Positions 1-8,935 of a DNA stretch of 48,558 nucleotides are shown here, piece by piece. The position numbers were made by a program, and so were the translations under genes. Under the pieces are notes generated by a model that was not told the origin of the DNA, ran no database searches, and was given only the letters and a program-made list of their open reading frames with translations. This stretch comes from Lachnospiraceae bacterium (GTDB taxonomy: Bacteria > Bacillota_A > Clostridia > Lachnospirales > Lachnospiraceae), in assembly GCA_016291475.1 (NCBI GenBank), contig JAEEXJ010000009.1, positions 1 to 48,558 on the forward strand, given 5' to 3'. The number at the start of each line of letters is the position of its first letter. The stretch's first letter is position 1.

Positions 1-1227
1 ATATAGCTCTTCGGTTGCAAGTGCCATCTTGGTCACCGAAAACTCGCATCTTGAAGGATCCGGATATGTATACCAGGTATCGGTGAGTGTGTTCAGATCG
101 ACGCAATCACCGTATTTTCCCAGATATTCGTATTCGATATGGCAGGAATACATGGAGGGTACTGTTTTCACCATCTCATGCACATCACCGTCTTTATCCG
201 TAACACTGACTCTGAAACCTTCCATGTCGTGGATCATGGTTCCCTCGCCAATGGGAATGAATCTCTTAGCATTCGGAAGTGAATCCACTCTCACGGGAAG
301 CTCTCCGCTCGAATATGTACCTGCCTTTACTTCCGCGCGGACGTTTTTCCTCTCCCATTCATACCAATCGGGGATGTGTGAAAATTCGGTATCGCCTTCT
401 ACCGCTTCAAGCTCACTAAGCTCCGTCATACGCCACTCTTTTCCGCAGGCATTGCATTTCAAAATGCATCCCTCGGATGACATCTTAAACTCAGTCTTAC
501 ATGCGGGACACTGATACAAAACCTTATGAAGTCCCTCGGCCCTGCCTTTATATGTGATCTTTATCCCGCGTTCTTTTTGCCATGCAAAATCATCATATTG
601 AAATGCGCTGACGATCTTTGCATTGATCTCATCCACCGGAGCTTTTTTTAATTCTTCTGCGGAATACAAAAGAGAAAACTCCGCTTCCGTGGGCTTAACA
701 CCTCTGTCGTGAAGATTCCAGAAAGGGGAATTTACATGGTGTCCGTGACAGATAAGAGTAACTACAGGCACTCCGAGTAATTTACAGAGCTTGCCCAGTG
801 ATTCAGGAAGAACCGCAGTGGTTCCGCAAAGAGAATATCTGGCCTCCGGATAGATAATTGCAACATCGCCGTTTTTGACAGTGCGGACCAGCTGCCTCAC
901 AAGGGTGGGATCATTGGTAAATTTTCTCTTACAAATACATCCCACATCCCTGAGAAGCTTTTCTCTTCCGATGAAGCCGTCTATTGCAACCACATAATTG
1001 GCTCTCCACGGATATATGGCCTTGGTGGCAACTTTGAAATCCATAAAAGCGTTATGATTGCACAAAAGCACGAAGGGCGGCTTAAGCCCCTCCGTGCCTT
1101 TTTTTGTAATGATACATTTATGCTTTTTCACATCCGGTGCACTGAGGATGTAAGTAAGAGGCCTCAGGTACCACTTAGTACGCACGGGAGGAGCTTTCAT
1201 ATCGAATCTTACAAAATTGTCTTTCAT
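1..1227 (-). CDS. lysophospholipid acyltransferase (PlsC-like) with zinc ribbon, C-terminus cut by window
   Basis: The frame is still open at the left edge; 409 codons are visible. The N-terminal part carries the acyltransferase HX4D motif (NHNAFMD, H58/D63) and a later PEAR block (about 127-130) in the place of the usual PEG motif, as expected for membrane-associated glycerolipid acyltransferases. Around 240-261 a CxxC...CxxC pair (QCPAC...CNAC) looks like a small zinc ribbon, followed by a beta-rich region. An acyltransferase with a C-terminal zinc ribbon is unusual, so the substrate is uncertain. The ATG at 1227 is chosen because GGAGG lies about 10 bases upstream; a later in-frame ATG lacks this. 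Family confident, substrate unknown. Confidence 0.8.
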   Translation of the reverse strand, partial: MKDNFVRFDMKAPPVRTKWYLRPLTYILSAPDVKKHKCIITKKGTEGLKPPFVLLCNHNAFMDFKVATKAIYPWRANYVVAIDGFIGREKLLRDVGCICKRKFTNDPTLVRQLVRTVKNGDVAIIYPEARYSLCGTTAVLPESLGKLCKLLGVPVVTLICHGHHVNSPFWNLHDRGVKPTEAEFSLLYSAEELKKAPVDEINAKIVSAFQYDDFAWQKERGIKITYKGRAEGLHKVLYQCPACKTEFKMSSEGCILKCNACGKEWRMTELSELEAVEGDTEFSHIPDWYEWERKNVRAEVKAGTYSSGELPVRVDSLPNAKRFIPIGEGTMIHDMEGFRVSVTDKDGDVHEMVKTVPSMYSCHIEYEYLGKYGDCVDLNTLTDTWYTYPDPSRCEFSVTKMALATEELY

Positions 1228-1304
1228 AATATGAAAACCTCCGACTGCGTTTTTGTCACAACATAAAGATTTTACCATAAATATGTGACAATTGGGATGA
1301 CGAA

Positions 1305-1340
1305 ACAAGGGGGCGGTTCTTTTTGAACCGTCCCCCTTGT
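1305..1340. repeat. GGGGACG-type intergenic inverted repeat
   Basis: The arms ACAAGGGGGCGGTTC and GAACCGTCCCCCTTGT are separated by TTTTT, with one base bulged. It sits 4 bases after the anti-sigma stop codon and may act as a transcription stop or mRNA 3' stabiliser. The core matches the other GGGGACG elements in the window. Confidence 0.75.
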
Positions 1341-1344
1341 CACC

Positions 1345-2049
1345 TTAGTCAGATATTATGTAAGTTCCGTATACTTCGTCATCACCGCGTTCGGGCGCCT
1401 GCTCGCCGCTTGCAAGATCGGAAGCATCAACCTCCACATAATCCTTAAACATTTTTTTGGAATCTCCGGTCTCAAGCGAGTAGCTTCCGTTTGGAATGAT
1501 CTCGGAGAAATCGAAATAAGTGTAAGGATTTGAAGGATCCTCCAGGTGAACATGAAGCTCTCCGTCTTCGATCCGATCGGTAACATCCTCACTCAGATTG
1601 CGATAGTGGAAAATAACCTTTCCATCTTCAGTAAACTCAAGCGTTCCGTCATTATTCATAAGTCCCACAAGTTCCTCGGCACTCATTGGAACTTCCTCTC
1701 CGCCCGGGCCGTAAGACACTCCGCCGAATCCGTACTCATGACCGTTCTCATCGATATAGGAATATCCTCCGTTTCCATCATCCTGAACCTCTATATCATG
1801 ATTTGTTCCGTTGATCCAGATGTTGAAATTGGTACGGATTCCTCCCACATCCGCAGCATAACAAGCCGTTCCGCATGCAAGTGAACATATTGCAATTGCC
1901 GCCGCAATCTTGCCGGCACTGAAAAGATTAACCACTTTTTTATCCTCTCTTCCTTTTTCCAGACTCTCTGAAAGACGAGAGCTGAAATCTCCGGAGAGAT
2001 GCAAATTATCAAAGCTTTTCCTATATCTTTCTTCGTTAGATGTCTTCAT
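1345..2049 (-). CDS. probable membrane anti-sigma factor
   Basis: A 234-residue protein with a charged cytoplasmic N-terminus (1-45), one membrane segment (about 46-67) and an extracytoplasmic acidic, Gly/Asp-rich region. It starts inside the last codons of the upstream ECF sigma gene: 14 bases overlap, sharing the text ATGAAGACATCTAA, so the two are translationally coupled. This arrangement and topology are typical of an anti-sigma factor that holds its sigma partner at the membrane. No HCC zinc motif is visible, so it is not a classical ZAS protein. The function rests mainly on context; the extracellular part has no recognised domain. Confidence 0.7.
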   Translation of the reverse strand: MKTSNEERYRKSFDNLHLSGDFSSRLSESLEKGREDKKVVNLFSAGKIAAAIAICSLACGTACYAADVGGIRTNFNIWINGTNHDIEVQDDGNGGYSYIDENGHEYGFGGVSYGPGGEEVPMSAEELVGLMNNDGTLEFTEDGKVIFHYRNLSEDVTDRIEDGELHVHLEDPSNPYTYFDFSEIIPNGSYSLETGDSKKMFKDYVEVDASDLASGEQAPERGDDEVYGTYIISD

Positions 2050-2518
2050 CCTGCCATCCCTCCAATTTAGCCTTCAGGAGCTTTCTGCTCTGAAGCAGCC
2101 TTGTTTTAACCGTGTTCTCGGAAAGTTTTAAAATCTCGGCAATCTCACGGGTCTTGTACCCTTCGTAATAGTACAGATGAACGATGATCCTGTATTTGTC
2201 GGGAAGCGAAAGCACCGCCTCCATCAATTCCCTGTCAGATTCATCCTCAAAAGGGATCTCATCCATATGATCCTCGTAAGGAACCCTGTTTCTGTGCCAG
2301 AATGAGGTGCAGGTGCTCTTGGCGATATTGATGGTAACCCTTATCAGCCAGGCTTTTATATGCTCTTCGGATTCAAACTCCTTATCGCTTCTAAAAAGCC
2401 TTAAAAGAGCCTCCTGTACGGCATCTTCCGCATCCTGCCTTTGCCTTGTTATGTTGAAGGCAGCGGCATACAGTCGGTCACCGTATTTTGTACATATTTC
2501 CATGATATCTATAGCCAT
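2036..2518 (-). CDS. ECF-family RNA polymerase sigma factor
   Basis: 160 residues, the usual size for an ECF sigma factor. Region 2 covers about 8-75 (YAAAFNITRQRQDAEDAVQE, the core-binding DAED motif, then LIRVTINIA). Region 4 covers about 100-155 and has a clear helix-turn-helix (YEGYKTREIAEILKLSENTV). It directs RNA polymerase to a specific stress or envelope regulon, probably including its own operon. It overlaps the downstream membrane anti-sigma gene, the usual control partner. The start is the only ATG before the region 2 helix. Family assignment is firm; the inducing signal is unknown. Confidence 0.92.
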   Translation of the reverse strand: MAIDIMEICTKYGDRLYAAAFNITRQRQDAEDAVQEALLRLFRSDKEFESEEHIKAWLIRVTINIAKSTCTSFWHRNRVPYEDHMDEIPFEDESDRELMEAVLSLPDKYRIIVHLYYYEGYKTREIAEILKLSENTVKTRLLQSRKLLKAKLEGWQDEDI

Positions 2519-2538
2519 TTATTTCTCTCCGTAAAGAC

Positions 2539-2567
2539 GTCTTCAACATATATACTTCTCAGAAGAC
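2539..2567. promoter_or_regulatory. inverted repeat in sigma-gene leader (possible autoregulatory region)
   Basis: GTCTTC and GAAGAC flank an AT-rich centre upstream of the sigma gene. Read toward the gene, AAAACC lies upstream and AGTATA follows about 16 bases later, loosely like an ECF promoter. This is weak evidence; the shape suggests autoregulation but does not show it. Confidence 0.3.
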
Positions 2568-2613
2568 TAAATGGTTTTGTTTTTCAGAAAAAAATTTTCG
2601 AGCAGGTGGGGAC

Positions 2614-2686
2614 GGTGAAACAGGGGGACGGTTCTGTCGTTCCACAAGAATCATGTGGAACGACAGAACCGTCCCCCTGTTTCACC
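2614..2686. repeat. long perfect inverted repeat of the GGGGACG family
   Basis: Two perfect 33-base arms around the 7-base loop AGAATCA. The outer ends read GGTGAAACAGGGGGACGG and the inner part CTGTCGTTCCACA. A second, truncated GGTGGGGACGGTG copy abuts it on the left (from 2606). It lies between the hybrid kinase stop (2691) and the sigma gene and could form a strong hairpin in either transcript. MITE/REP-like in structure. Confidence 0.85.
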
Positions 2687-2690
2687 TCAC

Positions 2691-5300
2691 TTAATAAAGT
2701 GCTTTTCTGATAAGCTCAGTCACGGCAATATATGCCTTCTTGAAATCGGGATAATTCTCCCTTACAAATTCCGCGTTGCCATCTTTCGAAGCCATCTCAA
2801 GTTCATAGGCTCTTTCACCTATTCCCCCGGCACCGATGGTTCTGGATACGGACTTGAGAGCATGGATCCTTGTGCAATAATCCTTCCAATCCTCGGCTTC
2901 AAAGCTCTTATCAAGCTCCGCTATCTTCTCATCCCTTGAATTCAGATAATCATCAAGAAGCTCTCTGTAAAACGCCGCATCTCCGGCGCAGTAAGTCATG
3001 GCAGCCTTCGTATCGAATCCCGCTTTTCCAAGCCAGTCCACAAATTCACCTGATTCCTCGGGTGAAGACGATTCACCTGCCGGTGCAAACTCCATGATCT
3101 CGCCATCATCCGAAATCTCGATCGAATCTTCATTTGAAACGGTTCCATCCGGAAGCCATTTCCTTAATATTTCTTCCAGAGCCTTCACCTCTATGGGCTT
3201 GGAGAGATAATCGTCAAACCCCTTTGCGAGATACTCTTCCCTTGCTCCGTTTATGGCATTTGCGGTAAGTGCTATGACCCTGGTCTCTTTGTACAGCAGA
3301 TTGTCCGCGCGCATCTTTGCCAGCGTCTCAACCCCGTCCATATGCGGCATCATATGATCCAGCAAAATGAGCTGGTATTTCTTTGTCTTAACACATTTGA
3401 TCGCATCTTCACCGGAAGTTGCTATCGAAGGCCTTATACCGAAAAGCCCCAGCAGACTTTCCGCAACCTTCAGGTTCATTGTATTGTCATCCACAACAAG
3501 CACATCCGCATTCGGTGCATGCAGCTTTCCCGCATCACCGGGTAACGCTTCTTTAATAACCATTCCGTAATCTCCCATGGGAGAAGCATCTACAATCTTT
3601 TGTCTTATGACAAAATAAAACGAAGATCCTTTTCCGTACTCACTTTCTACGCGTATCTCACTGCCCATCATCTTGAGAAGATTTGTAACGATGGACATTC
3701 CGAGCCCCGTTCCTTCTATGCCGTGATTCTTGACTTCATCAAGGCGTTCAAAAGACTCGAAAAGTCTGGGCAGGTCTTCTTTTCGAATACCTATTCCCGT
3801 GTCCTCCACGCCAAAATAAATATCAGCATGGTCTCCCTCACGACCTGTTTCTTTAATGGCAAGTTTCACATGACCTTTGTCCGTATATTTGACCGCATTG
3901 CTCAGAAGGTTCATCACAACCTGCAAGATACGTACATCGTCACCGTTAAGTCTTGCGGGAAGATTCTCATCGATCTCCGTAATAAACTTCAGCCCCTTAG
4001 CCTCGGCTCTTTCTTCCACCGACATGATGATGTTTGCCACAAGGGATGCGGTTTCGTAATCGACGGGGACGATCTCCATCTTGCCTTCTTCAATTTTCGA
4101 AAAATCAAGAATGCTGTTGATAAGAGTAAGAAGTGTTTTGCCCGCACTCTTTATATTGGAGGAATACTCGTGTATCTTTTCATCCCTGGTCTCACGAAGG
4201 ATCATCTCGTTCATTCCCAGAACCGCATTGATGGGCGTTCTGATCTCATGCGACATACTGGACAAAAATGATGATTTAGCCTCGCTTGCGGCAACCGCAC
4301 GCTCCGATACTATAAGAAGTTTCTCCCTGTCGTCCCTTTCCTTCTTCGAACGGTTCATGATGATGGCGATCATCAGGATAAGACTTCCCATGACCAGTAA
4401 AAAGAGAACCACGTTCAGAAGGATTATATTAAAGAATTCTTTGCTGATGGATGTGGGCGCGCTTCTGACAACCAGATACCAGCCCAGATATTCTACATAT
4501 TTGGATACGGCAAATTCATTGTTGCCCGTCATCTGATAGGAGTATTCTTCAGTATTTTCCGCGTTCAAAACATCCGTATCGAGCCAGGCATTTTCTATGT
4601 TTATATCTTCGGTATCCACCTGTACCAGACCGTTTGAATCAACGAGATTGATTTTGACGTTGTATTCTTTTTCACATTCGAGAAAGAGTTCCTGAAGGTC
4701 CGTCATCTGAACACCGACGCCGCAGACACCGAGGAGATTTCCCTCTTCATCTTCGATACGTGCATTTACAAAAACCGTCCAGACGCCCCTGTTTACCTCA
4801 TCACTGTCCACATCAAGATCGTAAGGTTTGTTTTTATCGACGAAGATGGAATACCAGATATCATGATCGTCGTTTACGGGATCGACTATCTTGTTAAGAC
4901 CGTCATAGGTATAGTAACGATGCGTCCCTTCGGATACCAGGAATGCGGAATCATAATTAAGCCCGGACTTTACACCGCTCAAATAACTCTGCATTACATC
5001 AATCGCTTCGTCCTCATCCATCTCCTGTTCATTCTTCAGGAAATCTGAAAGAAGCTCGTCACATGCCATGGTACGGGCTACGATGATCGGCTCGTTAAGT
5101 GTGCCGGATATCGAATCATAGATTCGATAAGTCAGCATGGTATCAAGTTCTTTGGTATTTTCCCTTGCGAGTTTTGCCAGTGAATAGATCGATACGATGA
5201 TGGCCAGAACGAATGCAAAAGAAACGGCAGATAAAATAGGAAGCATGCTCCTGTCCGCACCGGAAGCAGCTGCCTTCACATCTTTGGAAACGATCCTCAT
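2691..5300 (-). CDS. Cache-domain hybrid sensor histidine kinase with receiver and Hpt domains
   Basis: 869 residues. Order: membrane helix about 20-44; extracytoplasmic double-Cache-like sensor about 50-285; second helix about 290-316; HisKA with H351 (SHEIRTP); HATPase with N468, D500 TGIGI and the GTGLGMS glycine box; receiver domain with acid pair D604/D605, phospho-acceptor D648 (LLDHMMP) and K701; C-terminal Hpt with H813 (IHALKS). All phosphorelay residues are present, so an intact His-Asp-His relay is expected. It has no adjacent response regulator gene with an output domain. RBS AGGGG precedes the ATG. The ligand is unknown; a small soluble extracellular metabolite is likely for Cache sensors. 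Confidence 0.93.
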   Translation of the reverse strand: MRIVSKDVKAAASGADRSMLPILSAVSFAFVLAIIVSIYSLAKLARENTKELDTMLTYRIYDSISGTLNEPIIVARTMACDELLSDFLKNEQEMDEDEAIDVMQSYLSGVKSGLNYDSAFLVSEGTHRYYTYDGLNKIVDPVNDDHDIWYSIFVDKNKPYDLDVDSDEVNRGVWTVFVNARIEDEEGNLLGVCGVGVQMTDLQELFLECEKEYNVKINLVDSNGLVQVDTEDINIENAWLDTDVLNAENTEEYSYQMTGNNEFAVSKYVEYLGWYLVVRSAPTSISKEFFNIILLNVVLFLLVMGSLILMIAIIMNRSKKERDDREKLLIVSERAVAASEAKSSFLSSMSHEIRTPINAVLGMNEMILRETRDEKIHEYSSNIKSAGKTLLTLINSILDFSKIEEGKMEIVPVDYETASLVANIIMSVEERAEAKGLKFITEIDENLPARLNGDDVRILQVVMNLLSNAVKYTDKGHVKLAIKETGREGDHADIYFGVEDTGIGIRKEDLPRLFESFERLDEVKNHGIEGTGLGMSIVTNLLKMMGSEIRVESEYGKGSSFYFVIRQKIVDASPMGDYGMVIKEALPGDAGKLHAPNADVLVVDDNTMNLKVAESLLGLFGIRPSIATSGEDAIKCVKTKKYQLILLDHMMPHMDGVETLAKMRADNLLYKETRVIALTANAINGAREEYLAKGFDDYLSKPIEVKALEEILRKWLPDGTVSNEDSIEISDDGEIMEFAPAGESSSPEESGEFVDWLGKAGFDTKAAMTYCAGDAAFYRELLDDYLNSRDEKIAELDKSFEAEDWKDYCTRIHALKSVSRTIGAGGIGERAYELEMASKDGNAEFVRENYPDFKKAYIAVTELIRKALY

Positions 5301-5320
5301 ATAATCCCCTTCATAAAAAA

Positions 5321-5347
5321 CTGACGTAGGAGACGCCCCCTTGTCAG
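5321..5347. repeat. short GGGGACG-type hairpin remnant
   Basis: CTGAC and GTCAG enclose GTAGGAGACGCCCCC, a decayed-looking member of the same family (minus strand GGGGGCGTCTCC). It lies in the leader of the hybrid kinase gene, about 20 bases before its start. Confidence 0.45.
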
Positions 5348-5368
5348 ACTCATAACAACGAAATTATA

Positions 5369-5437
5369 TACCTCTTAGTAGCGTTTTTCTACCTCTTGGT
5401 CAAAAGCCCTTTTTTTCCTCATCCGTCTATGTATAAT
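5369..5437 (+). promoter_or_regulatory. LytTR-type direct-repeat operator and promoter
   Basis: TACCTCTTAGT (5369-5379) and TACCTCTTGGT (5390-5400) repeat with an exact 21-base period, two helical turns, the geometry used by LytTR-domain dimers. A TATAAT -10 follows at 5432-5437 with only a poor -35 (CTTTTT), as expected for an activated promoter. The predicted transcript start coincides with the ATG at 5444. Binding by the adjacent LytTR protein is inferred. Confidence 0.65.
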
Positions 5438-5443
5438 ACAATC

Positions 5444-5911
5444 ATGAACAAGTTAAAGATAAAAATCGAAATCGACGAAGGGCTGAAAGATCCTGAGATC
5501 ACGATCAGATGCCCTGAGGTAAACGAAGAGGTGGCAAGGATCCAGAGGATGTTATCCGAAAGCGCGCAGGGAACATCACAGATCATATTCCACAAGGAAG
5601 ATTCGGAGTATTTCCTCCCACTCGACAACATCCTGTTTTTCGAAACGGAGGGAGGCCGTATAAGAGCTCATACGGCAGATGATGAATTCGAAGCGAAGTA
5701 CAAGCTTTACGAATTGGAGGAAAGACTTCCCTTCTACTTCCTGAGGATATCCAAATCCACCATACTTAATACCCACAAGGTTTATTCGATCAACAAAAAC
5801 CTGGCCGGCGCCAGTAAGGTCGAATTTTACGGAACATATAAAACAGTTTACTGTTCGAGAAACTATTACAAAGCACTCAAGGAAATCTTGATGCCCCATG
5901 AGGAGAATTAA
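5444..5911 (+). CDS. LytTR-domain transcriptional regulator
   Basis: 155 residues. An N-terminal segment (about 1-45, KIKIEIDEGLKDPEITIRCP) precedes a LytTR DNA-binding domain (about 55-152), recognisable from FHKEDSEYFLPLDNILFFET and LPFYFLRISKSTILNTHKV. It has no receiver domain; this short type occurs next to membrane proteins in Firmicutes and often controls its own operon. The ATG at 5444 fits homologue starts; upstream TTG/ATG options would add residues not typical of the family, and one would overlap the -10. The LiaF-like gene begins one base after its stop, so they form a two-gene operon. Confidence 0.88.
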   Translation: MNKLKIKIEIDEGLKDPEITIRCPEVNEEVARIQRMLSESAQGTSQIIFHKEDSEYFLPLDNILFFETEGGRIRAHTADDEFEAKYKLYELEERLPFYFLRISKSTILNTHKVYSINKNLAGASKVEFYGTYKTVYCSRNYYKALKEILMPHEEN

Positions 5912-5912
5912 T

Positions 5913-6653
5913 ATGAATAACAGAACAAAATCAGTTTTAAACGGAATACTTCTTATCGTACTTGCTGCCTGCCTTATCATGTGGAAATTAAATATCTTTA
6001 ATCTTCCTGTAGCATTTGCCGAAGTCAGCGTTGTCGGGCTCATCATCGCAGCCATCATGGTAATTGCTGTAATCCAGAATATAATCGATCTCAATTACGG
6101 AGGAATATTCATCCCCCTTGCAGTAATCGCCATCATATTCGACAAGCCCCTCGGCATTGAAGCCATTACCCCCTGGATCGTTATTATCGCTGCCATCCTT
6201 CTTACGATTGCTTTCAATATGATCTTCCCCACCAAGAAGCACGGCTGGCATAAAAAGCAGTCCGATTGGTCAAAAGGAAAGTTCACGGAAAACTCTTCCG
6301 AAGATGAGAACGGCCGGTTTATCATGCACTCTACAAAATTCGGTTCTTCCACCAAGTACATCCGTTCAAATCAGCTTGAGCAGGCAGATCTTTCATCACA
6401 GTTCGGACAGCTCTCCGTATTCTTCGATCAGGCCCAGGTTCCTACCGGTAACGTAACCATCAACGTCAGTGCATCCTTCGGAGAAATGGATCTCTACATT
6501 CCCAAAAACTGGAACGTGCACAACAAAGTTAACGCCTCATTCGGAGATTGCGACGACAGATGTTCACAGTTCTGTGAAGTAACCGAAGATCAGGTCCAGT
6601 GTGTGATCAACGGAAGCGTATCATTCGGAGAACTTCAGCTTATCCGCATCTGA
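5913..6653 (+). CDS. LiaF-like membrane protein
   Basis: 246 residues. Four hydrophobic segments in the first about 115 residues match the LiaF transmembrane (DUF5668-like) region. The C-terminal half (about 150-246) has the repeated SFGEMDLYIP / SFGDC / SFGELQLI pattern of the LiaF/VraT C-terminal beta domain. Such proteins sense or buffer cell-envelope stress, and here the partner is a LytTR regulator rather than a LiaRS two-component system. AGGAG at 5901-5905 lies 7 bases before the chosen ATG; the alternative ATG at 5898 overlaps the LytTR stop without an RBS. The last segment is rich in Cys (DDRCSQFC). Confidence 0.85.
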   Translation: MNNRTKSVLNGILLIVLAACLIMWKLNIFNLPVAFAEVSVVGLIIAAIMVIAVIQNIIDLNYGGIFIPLAVIAIIFDKPLGIEAITPWIVIIAAILLTIAFNMIFPTKKHGWHKKQSDWSKGKFTENSSEDENGRFIMHSTKFGSSTKYIRSNQLEQADLSSQFGQLSVFFDQAQVPTGNVTINVSASFGEMDLYIPKNWNVHNKVNASFGDCDDRCSQFCEVTEDQVQCVINGSVSFGELQLIRI

Positions 6654-6663
6654 TAATATAGTC

Positions 6664-6740
6664 GGCAAAAGGGGACGCCTCATTTTTGCTATCAACAGGC
6701 TCTAGTCTGCTGATGACAAAAACGAGGCGTCCCCTTTGTC
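6664..6740. terminator. bidirectional terminator made of a GGGGACG-family element
   Basis: The arms GCAAAAGGGGACGCCTC and GAGGCGTCCCCTTTGTC extend through TTTTTG/CAAAAA into an inner ATCAACAG...CTGCTGAT hairpin. It sits between two converging genes (LiaF-like and chemoreceptor) with T/A runs on both sides, so it likely stops both transcripts. Confidence 0.75.
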
Positions 6741-6751
6741 ATATGAAAGTA

Positions 6752-8764
6752 TTAAATCTTAAATGCGTTAACCATATTTTCAATCTTATCCGCATTGGAT
6801 GCTACGGTGTTCGCACTGTTTTCAACACCTTCACTCTCCTTGGCAACATCACGTGCGGATTCTGCGGATGAGGTAACGGTTGCGGTAACCTCCTCAACGC
6901 TTGCCGACTGCTCCTCAGCAATGGCTGCAACATTCGTTGCGATGTCGTTTACCTTGTCCATCTTACCGATCATATCCATTACGTTCTCGCCGGCTTCATC
7001 AAGGGCGTTAAAGATCTCTGCAAAGCTTTCACCGGTTGCCTTAACAGCTTCGTTACTGGTGTTTATATTTCCCGCACTCGCCTCACTGCTTTCGGAAAGC
7101 TTACGGATCTGAGCGGTGATCTCCGATATAATACTTCCGATCTGGGTCGTAGCATTTGCGGATTCATTGGCAAGGCTTCCGATCTCGGTAGCAACGACCG
7201 CAAACCCTCTTCCGGCCTCACCGGCTCTTGCAGCTTCTATCGAAGCATTGAGCGAAAGCAGATTAGTCTGGGATGAAATGGAATTGATCATCTCTACGAT
7301 GGAATTGATCTTCTGAGCAGCTTCATCAACAGTCTTAACCACGCCTGTCATCTCTGTCATGGAATCCGAAATCGTGTTCATGTTGGTCTGAACGTTTTCC
7401 ATATCCTTCTGACCGCGCTTGGCCTTTTCAAGGAGCTGCTTCATGATATCGCTGGTAATACTTCCCTGATCCGTAACTTCCGCAACAGCGGTAGCAAGCT
7501 CGGTAGCATTTGTTGCAAGTTCGTTAACAGAGGTAGCGACCCCTTCCATGGCCTGATTGATCTGATCCATGGATTCACTCTGCGATACAGCCGAGGCACT
7601 CATGCTCTGAGAAGCAGTGGAGCTGTTCTCGGCTTCATGTGTGAGTTCTTCGGTAACCGTCTTAAGATCGCTCATGGTGGAACGCATCCTTGCGACATAA
7701 TCGCGCATGCTTTCGTTCATGGTTCCGATCTCATTGTTTTCTTTTGCTTCAACTTCTACGGTAAAGTCGCCGTCAGCGATTCTGGTGATGGTACCTGTCA
7801 AAGCATTGACGGGTTTGGTGATCATCCTGTTAACCATAAAGATTATGACCACAGTACTTATTCCGAGTAACAGAAAGACCAATATAAGAGTCATCTGCTG
7901 AAGTCTGTTTAATGATGCAAGAACATCAGCTTTGGGAACATAAGAAACCATGGTCCAGGTAGTGCCGTAAACCTCATTAAAGGATACATAATAATCTTTA
8001 CCGTTATTACCCTTGATAACATCGATTCCGTAGTAACCGCTTTGAACCTTCTCACCTATCTGATTGATAAATTTATCATCCGCATGATCGGATGCATAGG
8101 TACCGTTGTAACCTTCAGTTCCGGAAGCTATGATCATTCCGCCGTCAAACAAAACAGCCTCTCCGGTTCCTCCGGGCGTATATGCAGCTACATCATTTGC
8201 AATGTTAGCCAACTGAACATCGGTAGCAATAACACCGTGTCTTCCGTCAGCAAGTATTATATGACGTGAGCCGGAAACTACCATTTGATGAGTATCCATA
8301 TCCATATAAGGAATGCCATAAGTAATGGCTTCCTTGTCCAAACCGAACACATACCAGTCCCTGGTCGTGGGGTCATAACCCGCTTCGGGAACCCAGCCTG
8401 ATGGATCGATATATTCTTTATCGGCCAATCCGATGTATGCACCCGAAGGAGTTTCTTCAAATTCATTAAGCAATATCCACATCGAGAATATCATCTCTGC
8501 TTTGGATGAATATGGAGTTCCTTCGATCATGTCGGCAACGCCGTCATAAAATGCAGCTATTTCCACCATGGTGGAAGAAATATTGTTGGCATTTGCCCTG
8601 GAATCGTTATAAAGATTCTCCTGAGCTTCGCTCACTATAGCCTTTTTAGAAACAGTAAAAAGAACTGTCGCCAGAATAACGATAAATACCGCTATCATGG
8701 GAACAAGAACCATCAGCAGCTGAACACTGATCTTACCGGATTTTTTCGCGGAATTTGAACTCAT
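6752..8764 (-). CDS. methyl-accepting chemotaxis protein with Cache sensor
   Basis: 670 residues. Membrane helix about 15-37; periplasmic double-Cache domain about 45-275 (contains [19 protein letters not shown] and the SGSRHI.. segment typical of Cache_1); second helix about 285-308; HAMP about 310-362; long cytoplasmic coiled coil with the signalling hairpin [20 protein letters not shown] at about 500. It should bind the chemotaxis kinase complex through this tip. GGAGG lies 8 bases before the ATG. No chemotaxis or flagellar genes are nearby. The ligand cannot be told from sequence, though amino acids are common for this fold. Confidence 0.95.
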   Translation of the reverse strand: MSSNSAKKSGKISVQLLMVLVPMIAVFIVILATVLFTVSKKAIVSEAQENLYNDSRANANNISSTMVEIAAFYDGVADMIEGTPYSSKAEMIFSMWILLNEFEETPSGAYIGLADKEYIDPSGWVPEAGYDPTTRDWYVFGLDKEAITYGIPYMDMDTHQMVVSGSRHIILADGRHGVIATDVQLANIANDVAAYTPGGTGEAVLFDGGMIIASGTEGYNGTYASDHADDKFINQIGEKVQSGYYGIDVIKGNNGKDYYVSFNEVYGTTWTMVSYVPKADVLASLNRLQQMTLILVFLLLGISTVVIIFMVNRMITKPVNALTGTITRIADGDFTVEVEAKENNEIGTMNESMRDYVARMRSTMSDLKTVTEELTHEAENSSTASQSMSASAVSQSESMDQINQAMEGVATSVNELATNATELATAVAEVTDQGSITSDIMKQLLEKAKRGQKDMENVQTNMNTISDSMTEMTGVVKTVDEAAQKINSIVEMINSISSQTNLLSLNASIEAARAGEAGRGFAVVATEIGSLANESANATTQIGSIISEITAQIRKLSESSEASAGNINTSNEAVKATGESFAEIFNALDEAGENVMDMIGKMDKVNDIATNVAAIAEEQSASVEEVTATVTSSAESARDVAKESEGVENSANTVASNADKIENMVNAFKI

Positions 8765-8822
8765 ATAATTACCTCCAGAGTTTTTTCATATTGTTCGCCA
8801 CAAGACAATAATACAATTTAAA

Positions 8823-8840
8823 TTATAGTGTCCACTATAA
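8823..8840. promoter_or_regulatory. 18-bp inverted repeat upstream of chemoreceptor
   Basis: TTATAGTG and CACTATAA are separated by 2 bases, about 60 bases before the chemoreceptor start, in AT-rich DNA that also holds the palindrome AATTTAAATT. It may be an operator, or two back-to-back -10 boxes. No flagellar-type sigma promoter is evident. Confidence 0.4.
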
Positions 8841-8869
8841 AATAATACAATCAGATGTATAAAAAAAGA

Positions 8870-8902
8870 AATCCCGATGTGTCTTCTAAACACATCGGGA
8901 TT
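8870..8902 (-). terminator. rho-independent terminator of the FecR-like gene
   Basis: Perfect 12-base arms AATCCCGATGTG and CACATCGGGATT around a 9-base loop, followed on the minus strand by TCTTTTTTTAT. It lies 33 bases after the FecR-like stop. Confidence 0.9.
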
Positions 8903-8935
8903 AATTATGGTTTCATATCAATTGCTCAGACCTTA

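Noticed and set aside
3600..4271. 223-codon plus-strand frame
   Set aside because: Mirror of the kinase HisKA/HATPase coding region; composition reflects the opposite strand.
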